Origin: Zizania palustris
Taxonomy: Eukaryota; Streptophyta; Magnoliopsida; Poales; Poaceae
Assembly: GCA_019279435.1 (NCBI GenBank)
Contig: JAAALK010000079.1
Span: 87,042,162-87,106,161, forward strand
Reading direction: 5' to 3'
Length of the DNA: 64,000 bases
The stretch's first letter is position 1. The number at the start of each line of letters is the position of its first letter. Under the pieces are notes generated by a model that saw only the letters and a program-made list of their open reading frames with translations, did not search any database and was not told where the DNA came from. The position numbers and the translations under genes are program-made. Below are positions 46,101 through 57,210 of the stretch, piece after piece.

Positions 46101-49100
46101 AAACTAAAAGAAAGAAAGAAAAGAACGAAAAGACAGTAGTTGAAGCCATGTGATCAGTAAGCACAAGTTTCATAGGTCGTCTTGTGATGTTAGCCAACTG
46201 AAAGCTATGGGGTATTTTTTTAGCCAGAGATCTATGTGTATTATGCTTCAGTTGCAAGCTTGCAAGAGATTTATCAACATTGTTCTTCAATAGAACCCCT
46301 AAAGATATAAATCTGACCATACATTGTCACTGGCAGGGATTTCAGGGGAATTAGAAGGAACTAAACTTCTTAATTGATAAGGAAACAAGGCAGTTGATCG
46401 AGGGCCTAGAACTCCTCGCCGCCGCGGCGCCGTTGCGGCGACGCGACGAGGAGGCAGTGATACAAGAGAGGCATAAGCCAAACTGAATACTCGACGACTT
46501 CCTCTAGTGCATCAGCTCTGTTTATATAGGCACAGGGCTGATCTAATCTAACAACCAGAATCTTAACTACTCTAACAGAAATCTAATCTGATTTAATCTA
46601 ATCCCACTCTAACTAACTAGCCGGCAGGGCCTGCTTCCCTTCTACCCGTGACATACATACTAGAGTGAACTAGTGAAGAGTATCCACCAGATGGTGGTAC
46701 AAATAACTACAAAAATATCTGTACAGCAGCCAAGGAAATTTGAACTATCAGGGAACAATGAAGCTGAGCATGCAACACTGAAGGCATTCAACAAAAAATA
46801 GCATTAGCATATATAAGGAGGTTGTGTGTGGAACAACAATTCCATGTTCTAGAGATCCCAGAAGTTACGAGTTTGCAGACCGCACAACATTCATCATAGT
46901 TGTTGAGTGTAAACAGGAGAATATCAATTTAAATGGATTAATGGGCACACATACAGGTGATAAGGTTTATGCGTGTACATTCCAGCACCTCTTGGGAGAT
47001 TCAGCATAATATATTCCCAACAAATGGAACTAAAATAACATTTCACTGGATTAATGGGCAACAACCCAGGTTGAGACATGCACATAACAACACCCTAATA
47101 GAAAATTGTGCAAGCTTAAACTAAGGGTCTGTTTGGTAGAGCTCCGGATCCTGAAATCCACACTAAAGCTGGAGTAGAGCACTTGAAGCTGGCTAGACCC
47201 TGCTCCACCACTCCAGTTCATTTTTCTAAAGCACTCTCAGAGGAATCCACTCCTCACGAAAAGTGTTTGGCTTGGCTCTAGCTTCACAGAACAAAGAAGT
47301 TGGAGCTAAAACCCTGCCAAACGCACCCTAAGTCCAATGTGTTGTGCACTGTTAAACTATCAACCATTGCATCATGCACAAGGTAAATATAATCAATTGT
47401 ACCGTGAGCACGCTGGGATATGTTTTGCTACATAAGACTGAAGGGAAGCTACCTAGTGACCAACAGACAAACTAATGAAGGCCAATGCCAAATAAGAACA
47501 AGAAATAAAATAAAATAATTAAGTAGCACATGATACCTTTCTACATCCTGGACTGCAAAAACAATTAGTTGAGTTACTAGATTCAGCATTAACAGTCTCT
47601 TTCACGGTTCCATCAGCACATACTTGGTGATCTGCAAAATTATTGTTTAAGATAATGTCCAGGCACAGAAGCACGTGTGTCAGTGTGTGTATGTGTGCAT
47701 TCGTGCATGTGCGTGTATGTGCACGTCTCTGTGTGTGTGAAAGAGAGAGACATTGGCATCAGGAGCCTTACATTTCCTTGAACATTGTAAACAAGAAAGT
47801 AACTCAGCAAAAGATGGTGTTCCTTCTTGGGTAGAACCACAAAACCTACATATACAGCTACGACAATGCCAATCACCAGAAGGCATCTGCAGAGGAAGTT
47901 GGCACAAAGCAAATATCAATAAAATTTGACATCAGACAAATTGATATTCTGAAAGATATAAGGAAAATACATAAATTAGTGGTATCATACTAGCTACCTA
48001 ACATACAACTATTGGAAAAAAACTGACATGCTCAATCAAGAGGATAGCTAAAGCGATTGCATTATAACATGACTAGCATTTCTCAGGAAATTGCAATCTA
48101 GATATGTTGCGGAACGGTGTACTTTTAGAGGAACTGAAATAGTTTTGACACGACAGAGTTAGCAACTCTATAGAGGATGCGCTTTATCCACTAATTACAA
48201 AATTAACAAAAGAGTGCTCCTTCATATAATATATAACCATGCTTACATTGATTCCTAAGCAAGCCAAGTGAAAAGTCGAAGTACAGTTATCACAGCAGAG
48301 CAAATCGCCACCATCACCACATATGCCACAAGTATCATCATCCGGATCATCACCAGGGTCTACCTTGTAAAACCCCTTATTTTCAGATTGTGAATGCTTC
48401 TCCCATGCATCATGTAAGCATTGCAACAACGTAACTCCACCATTGTCTAGAAAGATGTTTGCATAGGGTTGCTGCTCTTTTGAACCAGCATGAAGTTCAA
48501 AGTCAGCAACTGGGACAACATTAAAGCAACATCGACAGTAAATACCATTTCTAGTAATTTGACCCTCCAACCTTGCACGTGCTCCCTTTTTATTAATATA
48601 TTTGACCTTTGCATCTTCAGAAACAACCCCCAGGTCTATCATCCATGATAAAATTGTCCTCTTCCATCGATATGGAATATAGCCATCCACATCACCTTCC
48701 GTGTTATGAGTACTACCACGGACAAGAAGTGCACAACCCTGATGCTTCGTATTTAAGCTATATTCACTGTTTTGATACTTGTTTCTCAAACTTCTACCAG
48801 CAGGGGTATCTTTGGAGTTTCTGCCTACACCGTCCTTGTGCTTCTTTTCAGAAGCACCAGATTCTTTCTTGGTCCTCCTTTTAACCACATTCCTTTGTAG
48901 CATTGCTAAATCATCCTTTGATATGGCATGACAGGAGGCATCTATAACACCTTGTTCAAGACTATTATACTTAGATGATATACCTCTATGCTTCTTATCT
49001 TGCGGACTTTTAGACTGCTCTTGGAATACGGCATAAGCCTTAGTGATTGACCAATAGCCAGTTCCTTGTGGAGAAACATATACAGAATCTTCATAATCTT

Positions 49101-50595
49101 TGTTTTTCCTACGCCTTAGATCAATTTTCCATCCATTGTCTAAAAGAATACCCTTTATCTGATCCCTGAGCTTCTGCTTAATTTTATTACGATGACCTGC
49201 TCTTGGCTTCTTCATGCCATGCTTCTCAATAGTAGAGCCAGATGTGCCCTGCAGATCAGTGAACTTTGATTTTGCTTTCTTGGATAAATTTTCTGGTGAA
49301 CTTTTATGTTCGAGTGATCTTTTTTTCTTATTCTCCTCGTCTTTCGGATTAAGTTGAGGCTGATGATGCCCTACTGAGGAGATCTTCAGTTGTGCCTTTG
49401 AATTTTTCTGTTTCATTTTCTGGCCCAAAGAAATTCCCACTACAGTAGGATCACTTTTCCTCAATAAGATGGGGGAGACTAGTTTTTCTGTAATTCTCTT
49501 CTCACCATTTGCATTCTGTTTTGGGGGCTCATCAATGGCACTACTTTTCTCCTTATCTCGTCTATAGCCATCGCTGCTTTGCACATCTTTCTTAATGCTC
49601 CCGGACAAAAGCTTGCCAGTGCTAGTATCTAGATTCATGTCATTCTTCTTCAGCACTTTGTCGTCACCATTTTCCTGATCCACCTTATTGTTCTTGGTCA
49701 GAATCTTGCCATCGCTGGTCTGCCCAACCACCTTAATGTTCTTGGTAAGAAGATTGCCATCACTGGTTTCCTTGACCACCTTATTGTTCTTGGGAAGGAG
49801 CTTTAAAACACCACTCTTCGTCAGAAACTTGCCATCAATAGTTTCCTCCACCTTAGCATTCTTTGGCAGAATCTTGTCATCAACATTTTCCCCATCCACC
49901 TTAGTATTCTTCAGCAGAATCTTGCCATCACCAGCTTCCCTAGACACCTTATTGTTCTTGGGTAGGATCTTTAAAACACCACTTTTCCCTTGCACCCTTA
50001 TAACCTCCTGTCGTCCTTGTTCAACCGAGTTTCCCTGGTCAGCCTTCAATGGTATCCTTTTATCATGTTTCTGTGACTCTGATTGTTTTCTCTCGTCAAC
50101 CGAACTCGACACAAGCTCCTTGACCTTTGAGGAACGGCTTACCTTCATCTCCACCCCACCTTTCTCATCAAGAACCCATCCTGCCCTTATTTCTGGCTTC
50201 TCAAATCGCCATTTTGGGAACCCAAGCGGCAGCATTCTCCCACTGGTTCCATCCTTGGGTACACTTCCACCGCTTCCACCACCACCACCATGGACAGGCT
50301 CAGTCCTGATCTTCTTCGCATCAGGTTGCGAACCACTCCTGTCCAACTCATTTCCCTTTTTCTTGTCTGAAAAAGCTCCTTGTGACTTGACCCCAGAAAT
50401 CTTCACAGAACTGACAGTCTCCACCTTTTCCCCTAACTGATTGGCACCTTGACTGCTGCCAGCACCGGCATTGCCAACAGAAGCGGCGGCGTCATCCTTT
50501 TGCCGCATAGAGACGAAGAACTCATCACCCTCCGAGTCGCTGGACTCCAGCACCAGCTGCCTCTTCCGGCCAGGGGCGGAACCAACGTGGGTCAT
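40113..50595 (-). CDS. PHD-finger/GNAT acetyltransferase chromatin regulator (ROS4/IDM1 type)
   Basis: My eight-exon model on the minus strand: 50595-48247, 47886-47772, 47631-47537, 45704-45466, 45074-44988, 42797-42698, 41724-41511, 41413-40113; 4500 nt, 1499 aa, all junctions GT-AG and in phase. ATG 50595 is the first in frame. Residues 1-500 are a charged, low-complexity nuclear-type region. Then GWKIDLRR...YWSITKAY (near 500-540), a Cys-containing TPL-binding/Tify-like segment (NGIYCRCCFNVV, 680-735), a PHD finger (CGICGDGGDLLCCDNC, from 757, completed by exon 2 WHCRSC) with a second zinc-binding stretch, and a GNAT domain (GFSWSLVH, MDECFLP, NFSRFYTFILERGDEV, TRGMYRHRGMCRLLLNAIES). A 434-residue acidic tail follows. 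Arabidopsis relatives bind chromatin and acetylate histone H3 to promote DNA demethylation; that role is inferred here. Introns hold several insertions. Confidence 0.9.
43059..44853 (+). mobile_element. Truncated gag-only LTR element in intron 5 of the PHD gene
   Basis: 5' LTR 43059-43383 (TGTTAGGGGCGGC to CCTACCA), primer-binding site TGGTATCAGAG (43387-43397), gag sequence, and only the last 54 bp of the 3' LTR (44800-44853). Perfect 5-bp duplication CACAC (43054-43058 and 44854-44858). Gag pieces read MPGSEDGDQQ, FYKLDFATYD, DPLNWLNRCEQFF, WERFKELCHLRFG, VGGLPDHIRVDVELR and LARAYEHRAE in shifting frames, a Gypsy-type gag. No pol. It is antisense to the host gene. The gag is interrupted at about 43633-43817 by an inverted LTR-like piece. 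Confidence 0.85.
43633..43817 (-). repeat. Inverted LTR-like fragment within the gag-only element
   Basis: Its reverse complement (TGTTATGTGTAGC ... CCTATAAATACC ... TCCCTACCA) resembles the host element's own LTR (shared CTATGGAATAAA and AAGCAGAAGGAATTATT-type stretches) but is diverged. The flanking 5-mers GAATC and AATTC do not match, so a clean solo LTR is unproven. Confidence 0.5.
45760..46226. repeat. Tandem duplication in intron 3 of the PHD gene
   Basis: Copy 1 (about 45760-46014) and copy 2 (about 46018-46226) share AGCAGACATGAGCAGCTAAA through GGGGTATTTTTTTAGCCAG with almost no differences. Copy 1 also has an inner second copy of about 45 bp of the CCAAAAAGAAAACTAAAAG/(AAAGA)n stretch. 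The duplication starts about 55 bp upstream (in gene sense) of exon 4. Confidence 0.85.
46325..46653 (-). repeat. Solo LTR in intron 3 of the PHD gene (329 bp)
   Basis: Minus-strand ends TGTCACGGGTAG and CTGCCAGTGACA, with a perfect 5-bp duplication TACAT (46320-46324 and 46654-46658). The minus strand carries a TATATAAACAG box (about 46520-46530), and no internal sequence flanks it. It lies in the same orientation as the host gene, so its promoter could read into exons 4-8. Confidence 0.8.
47125..47328. mobile_element. Tourist-like MITE in intron 3 of the PHD gene (204 bp)
   Basis: Ends GGGTCTGTTTGGTAGAGCTCC and, reverse complement of the right side, GGGTGCGTTTGGCAGG...GCTCC, with a 3-bp duplication TAA (47122-47124 and 47329-47331). 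No coding content. Confidence 0.7.
47668..47752. repeat. Degenerate GT/GA microsatellite in intron 2 of the PHD gene
   Basis: About 70 bp of GTGTGT/ATGTGT alternation followed by GAGAGA. Intron 2 is 47771-47632. Confidence 0.75.
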
Positions 50596-51852
50596 CGGGA
50601 TCACCTAAAGCCCTTTTTCTGGAAGCACAAGCAGCACAGCTATCAGTACCACGCGACGCATCAAAGAAATCGACAAGAAACCGGACGTGCTAATCGTCGG
50701 GAGAAGCAATCAATCCAAGTCCGGATGGATTCCCAACCAACGCCACACCAAATCATCAATCCATGCGGCGCGGAGGGAGTTGCACACTTTTTACGACAGA
50801 TGAACGAGGAATACCTTCAATCCGGTTCGAACCGAGACGAGACGAAGGCTGGTGGAAAGAGTGTTACAGGGATTGAAGGTGTGACAAGGATGTCGGGCGG
50901 CGTCGCCCCCCACCAAACCTGCTCGCCTGAGGGGCCTCCTCGCCGGCCGCGCGCGCGAGAGAGGAGGCGAAGGCGAGGGGTCGAGCGGCAGATCGGCGGA
51001 AACGGAGATGACGAGGGCGATCGATGGAGTCGAGAGGGGTTTTAGGGACGGAAAGAAGTAGGTTTATTCGGTTTAGTTTTTTTTCCTTTTCAAATAGCCA
51101 AACAATGCGAAACCGAAATATTCGATTTGGTTTTTTTATTTTTAATCCAAATATGTTATAACCATTTTTAAGTATTATTATAAAATATAGATAAAATTAA
51201 AAGTATATCGCAGTTTATAATATATTAACTTATGAAGATATGAATATTAAAAATTCTAAATTTCTTAGATTATTTTGGCCTCTCGTTTTTTCATGTTAAA
51301 AAACTGAACCGCAAGCAAAAACCGAATTTACTTAAAATAAAAAAACAAAAATAATTGAAATTCAGTTCGATTCGATTTTTTACTTTTGCTTAGTATTTCT
51401 ATCAAGATTTCTTTTTATTTTTAAAAACAATACATTCAACTTCTTATATTTGACTCTCTATATTTCATCTACCTATATTTTATTAATATTTCATAACTAC
51501 CACTAACCAAAATTATAACAAATTCATATTTGAATAGCTAAATTTAGAACTAATATATATTGTAACTATAGTTTTACAATCTAGTTATGTTTTGACATTC
51601 AACGAATCCTCCATGTTTTATAGCTTCGCTCCACAAATGTCTAGCCAAACAGTTTCAGATCTCATTTTTTAGATTCGCGGAAAATATAGATCCATGACTC
51701 CACTCCATGTTTTTGGTGGAGCACCTCAAGAGGTGCCCCGCGGATTCAGTTTTTTAAACAAAACATAGAGTTCAGGGTAATTTACCCACCAATATCATTA
51801 TAAATTTATCAGTTCATTTTTTAGTTGTTATTTATTACTTTTTCATGTAGTA
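50596..51852. other. 5' flank of the PHD gene and AT-rich intergenic DNA
   Basis: The first few hundred bases presumably hold the 5' UTR and promoter; TTTAG-GTGATCCCG just before the ATG could be a splice acceptor for a leader intron, but this is unproven. A plus-strand frame at 50449-51045 is antisense and unlikely to be a gene. 51060-51400 is AT-rich with AACCGAA-type words in both orientations. Confidence 0.45.
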
Positions 51853-52080
51853 CTACATCCATTAACTTTTAAATGACACTGTTAACTTTTATCATAAACT
51901 TTGATTATTCATCTTATTCATTTTTTGAAATATCATTTTTTGTTATAATTTGTTTTATTATTGAAGTTACTTCAAGTATAATTTATATTTTTGCATATTT
52001 ACGTAATTTTTTTGAACAAGACGAATGATCAAAGTTTGTGATAAAAATAAACAACGTTATTTAAAAGTTAATGGAGGGAG
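51853..52080. mobile_element. Stowaway-type MITE (228 bp)
   Basis: Long inverted ends CTACATCCATTAACTTTTAA and, reverse complement of the right end, CTCCCTCCATTAACTTTTAA, continuing inward through AACTTTGATCATTC-like sequence on both arms. The TA duplication (51851-51852 and 52081-52082) is as expected for Tc1/mariner-related Stowaway elements. Confidence 0.88.
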
Positions 52081-52082
52081 TA

Positions 52083-52438
52083 CTAAGTTAATATATTTCT
52101 CATAATAGACATAAAAAAATATAATTAGAGATTAATGAATAAACTCCGGGGTAAAATAGTACATTCCTACCAAATTCTACCATTCTTGAACCTGAATCCC
52201 CTCTGCAAGCCAAACAAGTGCAAGTACTCTACTGTAGAGCAGCAACTCCACTCTAGATCTGATTCTAAGAGAATTTTGTGAAGTAGAGCAAATTTTAAGG
52301 GAGTGGCCTAGTTCCAAATAGGCCAAAAATTTTATCAATTACATTAGAATTTACTAAAAATAGGGAGTAGGATAAGGAGAGAAGTAGAGAGCTGGTTGGA
52401 GATAGATTTTGACTGAAATTTACTAAAATGAGATAGTG
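52083..52438. other. Intergenic DNA, nothing firm
   Basis: 52190-52330 contains words (ACTCTACTGTAGAGCAGCAAC, GCCAAACAAGTGC) that resemble the interior of the Tourist-like MITE at 47125-47328, perhaps a truncated relative. Confidence 0.35.
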
Positions 52439-53858
52439 CACTACAAGAAAACAGAAAGTTTTCGTCGGCTATTTTATCTTCCGTCGGTATTTCGAGAAGC
52501 CGACAGAAGTTAAATAACTTCCGTCAACCTAGAGGAGCCGATGGAAGTTAAGCTAACTTCCATCGGCTGTTCACAGTGGCCGACGGAAGATAGAGGCATT
52601 TTTCCCCGCCCGGTATAAATCCCCTAACTTCCGTCGGCCAGCATTAAAGCCGACGGAAGTTAGGGGATTTATTCCCCAACTGCGCGCGCGTACAGGGAGC
52701 CCTAACTCCCTGTATGCGCGCTCCCACTATAGTACCCCGCCGCTGCCTCCTGCACCCGCCGCCTCCCGCCGCCAACCGCCGCCTCCGGCAGCCTCCGGCA
52801 GCCGCCGGCCGACGCCTCCGGTCGCCACCTCCCGCCGCCGCCGGCCGCCCGGTCCCGCGCGCCCACCGCACGCGCCGCACCGCGCCTCCCCGCCACCGAC
52901 CACCGCCCGGATCACGCGCCGCCTCCCGCCGCCGCCTCCCATGCTGACCGCCCACGCCGCCGCCCTGCCCGGTCCCACGCGCCGCCGCCCACCGGCCTCC
53001 CACCACCGCCCACCGCCCTCCGGCCGCCGCTCGTCGTCGTCGTCCGTCGCCGCCCGTCGATCAAGTGAGTTGTGTATGTGTGTATGTGAGTTGTGAGTTG
53101 TGTATGTGTGTGACTGTATGTATGCCACATTTGCTGGCGACGTGATGGGGGCATAGGGCGACTCCCTACTGCGGTGAACACGGCGCACGGCGGCGGAACA
53201 ACGGCGTGGTGCTGAGGCGCACGCGATGAGGGCGCCTGGGAGGGAGGGGGAGGTGCGACGCGACGACGTCAACTCGGGAGGGGGGAATTCGGCGCGTGAT
53301 GAGGGCGCCTGGGAGGGAGGGGGAGGTGCGACGCGATGGCGTCAACTCGGGAGGGGGGAATTCGGCTTCGTGGCTAGGCTTCGTGGCCATGGCTGTTATC
53401 ACTTTGGGTTGAAGTGAAACTAAAATCTAGTATGCTGTCATCCTGGAGCTAAACCTAGCAAAAAGATTGGATATCTGGTTTTACCAAGTAGATGTTGTTA
53501 AACATATTTTAGAGCCTAACATTATTCTAACACTTTGTTGGTATCACATAATAGAATTGCAAATATTTTGTATTACTACCCAAGTAGTTCCAATCAAACG
53601 CCATTTTACTTTAGCTACTTCGGAGTTGAAAAACAAATGTTGGGTTGATCACAGAAGATACAAATGGTATCACAAGCTATTTATGCCTTTTTAACTTCAT
53701 TTTAGTGGAATCACTCTTTTCTAGAGCGACTCAACTTTCTGCAATGGAGTTATTGACTCGAGAGCGGTGAGAGCTCAGAAGTCAGCTCAGTTGTCACAGA
53801 GCTCCGTCGGAGTTGGCTCCAGCCGTCGTCACTCAAAAGAAACCCCAGAGGTGGTTCA
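52439..53858. mobile_element. One end of a CACTA (En/Spm) element, cut by chromovirus B
   Basis: The terminus CACTACAAGAAAACAGAAAG at 52439 is followed by subterminal CTTCCGTCGGC/GCCGACGGAAG words in both orientations up to about 52665. The interior is GC-rich (52700-53060), then has GTGTATGTGTG repeats (53070-53115) and a 72-bp tandem repeat (53226-53363). No transposase frame. The other terminus is not in the window; chromovirus B begins at 53859, so it may have inserted into this element. 53400-53858 has no recognisable content. Confidence 0.7.
53226..53363 (+). repeat. 72-bp direct tandem repeat, two copies
   Basis: GATGAGGGCGCCTGGGAGGG opens each copy (53227 and 53299), which continue through GGGGAGGTGCGACGCGA to GGGAGGGGGGAATTCGGC with about two substitutions between them. 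Confidence 0.85.
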
Positions 53859-56800
53859 TGTCGCGCCCCGATTTAATAAATCAGGACCTTTATTGAAATT
53901 CCAAAGAAAATCAATAAACCAAGACGTTCATAAAGCGACCACGTACAATACGGGCAATCATTCACGGTTCGTAGACCGCATTAATACAAAAGTGAATGAA
54001 AGTGAAGAGAAACTAATAAAATAAGGGTCCTAGATGAACGCCTCCTTCCAGTCTCGCCTTGACTGGGTCGCTACTCCAGACCTTCATCCTCCTCGTAGTA
54101 GACTGGCTCTGATGTTGTAAGTCAACGGGGTGAGTACAGATGTACTCAGCAAGCCACCGAATGCAAATATAATGCAAGGTAATAACAAGGGTGATATTGG
54201 CTAATTCAGCGGAAGCAGCATATGTGTAAAGCTTTAAATGTGAGCAAGTTATTAGTACGGAAAAGTAAATATGTGCATGTGTATCATCATCTTCTAACTC
54301 GAGGGGTACAGTCAGCCCCACCTCGCTCAACAGTCCTTACGTGCCATGAATAACTTGAACATTCAAACAATTGTAAACTAACTGCGAGTAATCACACAAC
54401 CCGCCCTTGACCGTGGGCTCGGCTTTTCGAAAAGATTGAATTACTCTGATCAGAGATGTACCACTGTACCCACAAGGCACGCACTCATCACCTACACCGA
54501 AGTGTAACGAGATGACCCATCACACGGGAACTCGTGCCAAAACCTTCCATATAGTCCTCCCCGACTCAATAGCACCCTCTTATGGGTTTCATATGGTGTC
54601 CCGACGCATCGGAGCCCCACCATACCCCCCCTTGAGCCTCGTCGGTACAAGTCGCCCGCAGGCTAGCCCCTTGCCCCCTCCTCTATGGTGCTTCAAGCCG
54701 GAGTATTCCATACTTCCAGTTAGGACTTACCCATTAGACTTGTGGTTGGTACGGAAGTGCTTTGCAACAGATCCCGCAGACCGGTCCTTATAGTGCCCCG
54801 GGTGCGACAAACCAGTGCCCGAGCTTGCACCCGGAACCCACCATACTTATAACCTAGCCAACTCCAACAGAGTCCAGAGACGAGAATAACAGGGAAATTC
54901 TTATACAGAAATTCAGCTATCTACGACTCGTTCTTTTTAACCTATAGCAGTTGTGCCGGTACATTGGGCACTAGCTAATATTTTTATAGTAGAGTGACAA
55001 GGAGTTAAGGCTCAATAAGCATGGCTTGGGTTTGCACACAAGGACGGGGATCTAATAAATATAATTGTAAGGCTTGAGTATTTGACTAATGCAATATTAA
55101 CCTATGGGTTATAGCGATAAGTTATTGAAACATGGGTTCAATTATGATCAACTGTTTCCACAGAGATGGTCGATGACTTGCCTTGCTCAGCAAATGGGGA
55201 TGGAGGAACCTCGGGGTAGAACTCCTGCTCCTCGACGAACTCGTAGTCTTCTCGATACGGAAAATAAACAATACATTTAATAAACAGATAAAATTCACCA
55301 AATATTAAACATACACATTTGTAGATTTTATGATGTGAAGTAATATTTCTAATATTTCAAGGTTTTGTTCAAAACAGTAAAGTTTAATATTTTAGAATTT
55401 TCCCAATTTATTTTCTGTATTTTTAAATTTTAACCCTAAGGGATTTTTATTCATTTATTTATTAATAATATTTTAAGTAACAGAAACATACTGTTTTTAT
55501 TGTATTAATGTGTAGAGAATAATATTCTGGTTCTAACAAAATTTGAATGGTGAAATTTGGAGTTAAAATGAGCAAGATATGAATTTTTGAAGTTTAAACA
55601 ATTTTCTGGAATTTTATTTAAACTAAAATCAGTCTCTGGTCCACGGTGAACCAGGTTCACCGTGAACCCGTGACCACGTGCGTGAACCGGCCGATCCAGA
55701 GCCGTCGGATCTGGATCCAGCGGCCAGATGCGAGGCGGGGGTTTTAAATGAATTTCAACGGCTCAGATTAAAACGTGACGAAGGGGTATACGTGGACGAA
55801 CGAGATTGATCCTGTGGTTTAAGTGGTGATCGACGGCCGAGAGGCCTCGATACCCCTTTGACCAGATCCGAGGGCCTAGATTAAATCCCGGAGGGATTTA
55901 ATCGTAGCCCTCCGATCTCAATCGGACGGCTGCGACGCGATCCGGCACGGCACGGCGTAAGGGGGCACGTACCCCCTTCGTCCCCGGCGACGGCGGGCTC
56001 GGGTGCGGCTGCAGCGTCGACGGCGAGGGCCTAGGGACCTAGCTACCGGCAAAAATGGAACGCGGAGGTGATGGGGATTACTATGGTACCTCGGGTGGCG
56101 ACGGAGGGCGACGGACGGTGGTCGGCGGCGAGGGTAGACGAAGAAGGGCCCTCGGGTGCTCGTCGGCGTCGATGTTCCGGCGGTAATCACGGCCAACCGA
56201 GGGGTGGCCGAGGACGGGTGAGCTCCGACGGTCACAACGGTGGCGACGATGTGGACGGAGGAGGTCCGAGGCGACGGCGAGAGTTCGCCGGAGTCGAAGC
56301 AGAGGGGAAACCCGAAAACGGGGTGGCGGCGCTCTGGATTGCACAAGCTTGGGCTTTAGGGGTGTGGGCGGAGTGCGGTGACCGAAGGGGATTAAATAGG
56401 GGCTCGCCGGTGCTCAGATGGCAAGGAATACCGGAGAACCCGAAGGGCTCCTTCCTTTTCCGGCGAGGTTCCCTAAAGCTTCGGATAGCCTTCCATTTGC
56501 GCGGAAATGCGTCGGCCGTAGATGGAAGGGGAGCGGTGGTGCTTGGGGAAAGTGATCCGAGGGCGATCGAGCGGGATCGGGCGGCCGGCGGCGTGGAAAC
56601 AGAAGGCTATCGCCGGAGAGGGAAGGGGAGCGATCCCCTTCCATCGAAGACGAAGGATCTGACAGGTGGCCCCCACCTGTCAGCGAGCGAACGAGAAAGG
56701 AAAGGGCCGACAGGCGGGGCCGGGCGGACAGTGGGCGCAAGGGGGCTGGCAGGTGGGTCCAGGCGGGGCGCGGGCGGGAGGAGAGAGGGGAGGCGTGCGC

Positions 56801-57168
56801 CGACAGGCGGGACCCACGGGTCAGTGAGGGAGTGGCGATGGGCTGGGCCAAAAAGGCCGTCGGGGAAGGTTTCTGGGTTGCGGCCCGTTAAGGCTTTTTA
56901 ATTCTTTTCTGATTTAAAATAATTCCAGTAATTCATTTATTTGATTAAGGATTGAATCACTGTTGATAAAAATTTGTAAAAATTCCTAAAATTATATTTT
57001 GATCTTTAGTTCATCTCATAAAATTTTTCAAGTCCAGATTTTAAGTATTTCTCCCTGTTTGGCTTTATTTGGGTTCTTTTGGGATTTTTCCTTTATTAAT
57101 AAATCCAGAAATGATTTAAATATTATTTTCTTTTTACTTTATTCCTTTTTAATTTTTGGGGTGTTACA
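53859..57168 (-). repeat. 3' LTR of chromovirus B (3310 bp)
   Basis: Minus-strand start TGTAACACCCC, end GGGGCGCGACA. The layout resembles the LTR of element A: AT-rich, then a GC-rich block (about 55630-56890 here), then a conserved segment containing CCGGGGCACTATAAGGACCG. Confidence 0.92.
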
Positions 57169-57182
57169 ATCCTATCCCCCTT
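57169..57182 (-). other. Polypurine tract of chromovirus B
   Basis: The minus-strand reading TAAGGGGGATAGGAT ends directly at the 3' LTR. It primes plus-strand DNA synthesis. Confidence 0.8.
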
Positions 57183-57210
57183 ACAGAGAATCTCGTCCTC
57201 GAGATTCGGA

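Noticed and set aside
47668..47752. Regular repeats as a CRISPR array
   Set aside because: Plain GT/GA microsatellite in a plant intron; no spacers and no cas genes anywhere.
49688..50440. 250-codon plus-strand frame
   Set aside because: Exact antisense shadow of the repetitive exon 1 of the PHD gene.
50449..51045. 198-codon plus-strand frame
   Set aside because: Antisense to the 5' end of the PHD gene, Arg-rich, no domain.
52644..53272. Arg/Gly-rich minus-strand frames and Pro/Arg-rich plus-strand frame
   Set aside because: All are readings of CCGCCG-type simple sequence in several frames, with no start context or domain.
56068..56901. 277-codon plus-strand frame in the LTR of chromovirus B
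   Set aside because: GC-rich LTR sequence, Gly/Arg-rich, no homology recognised and antisense to the element.
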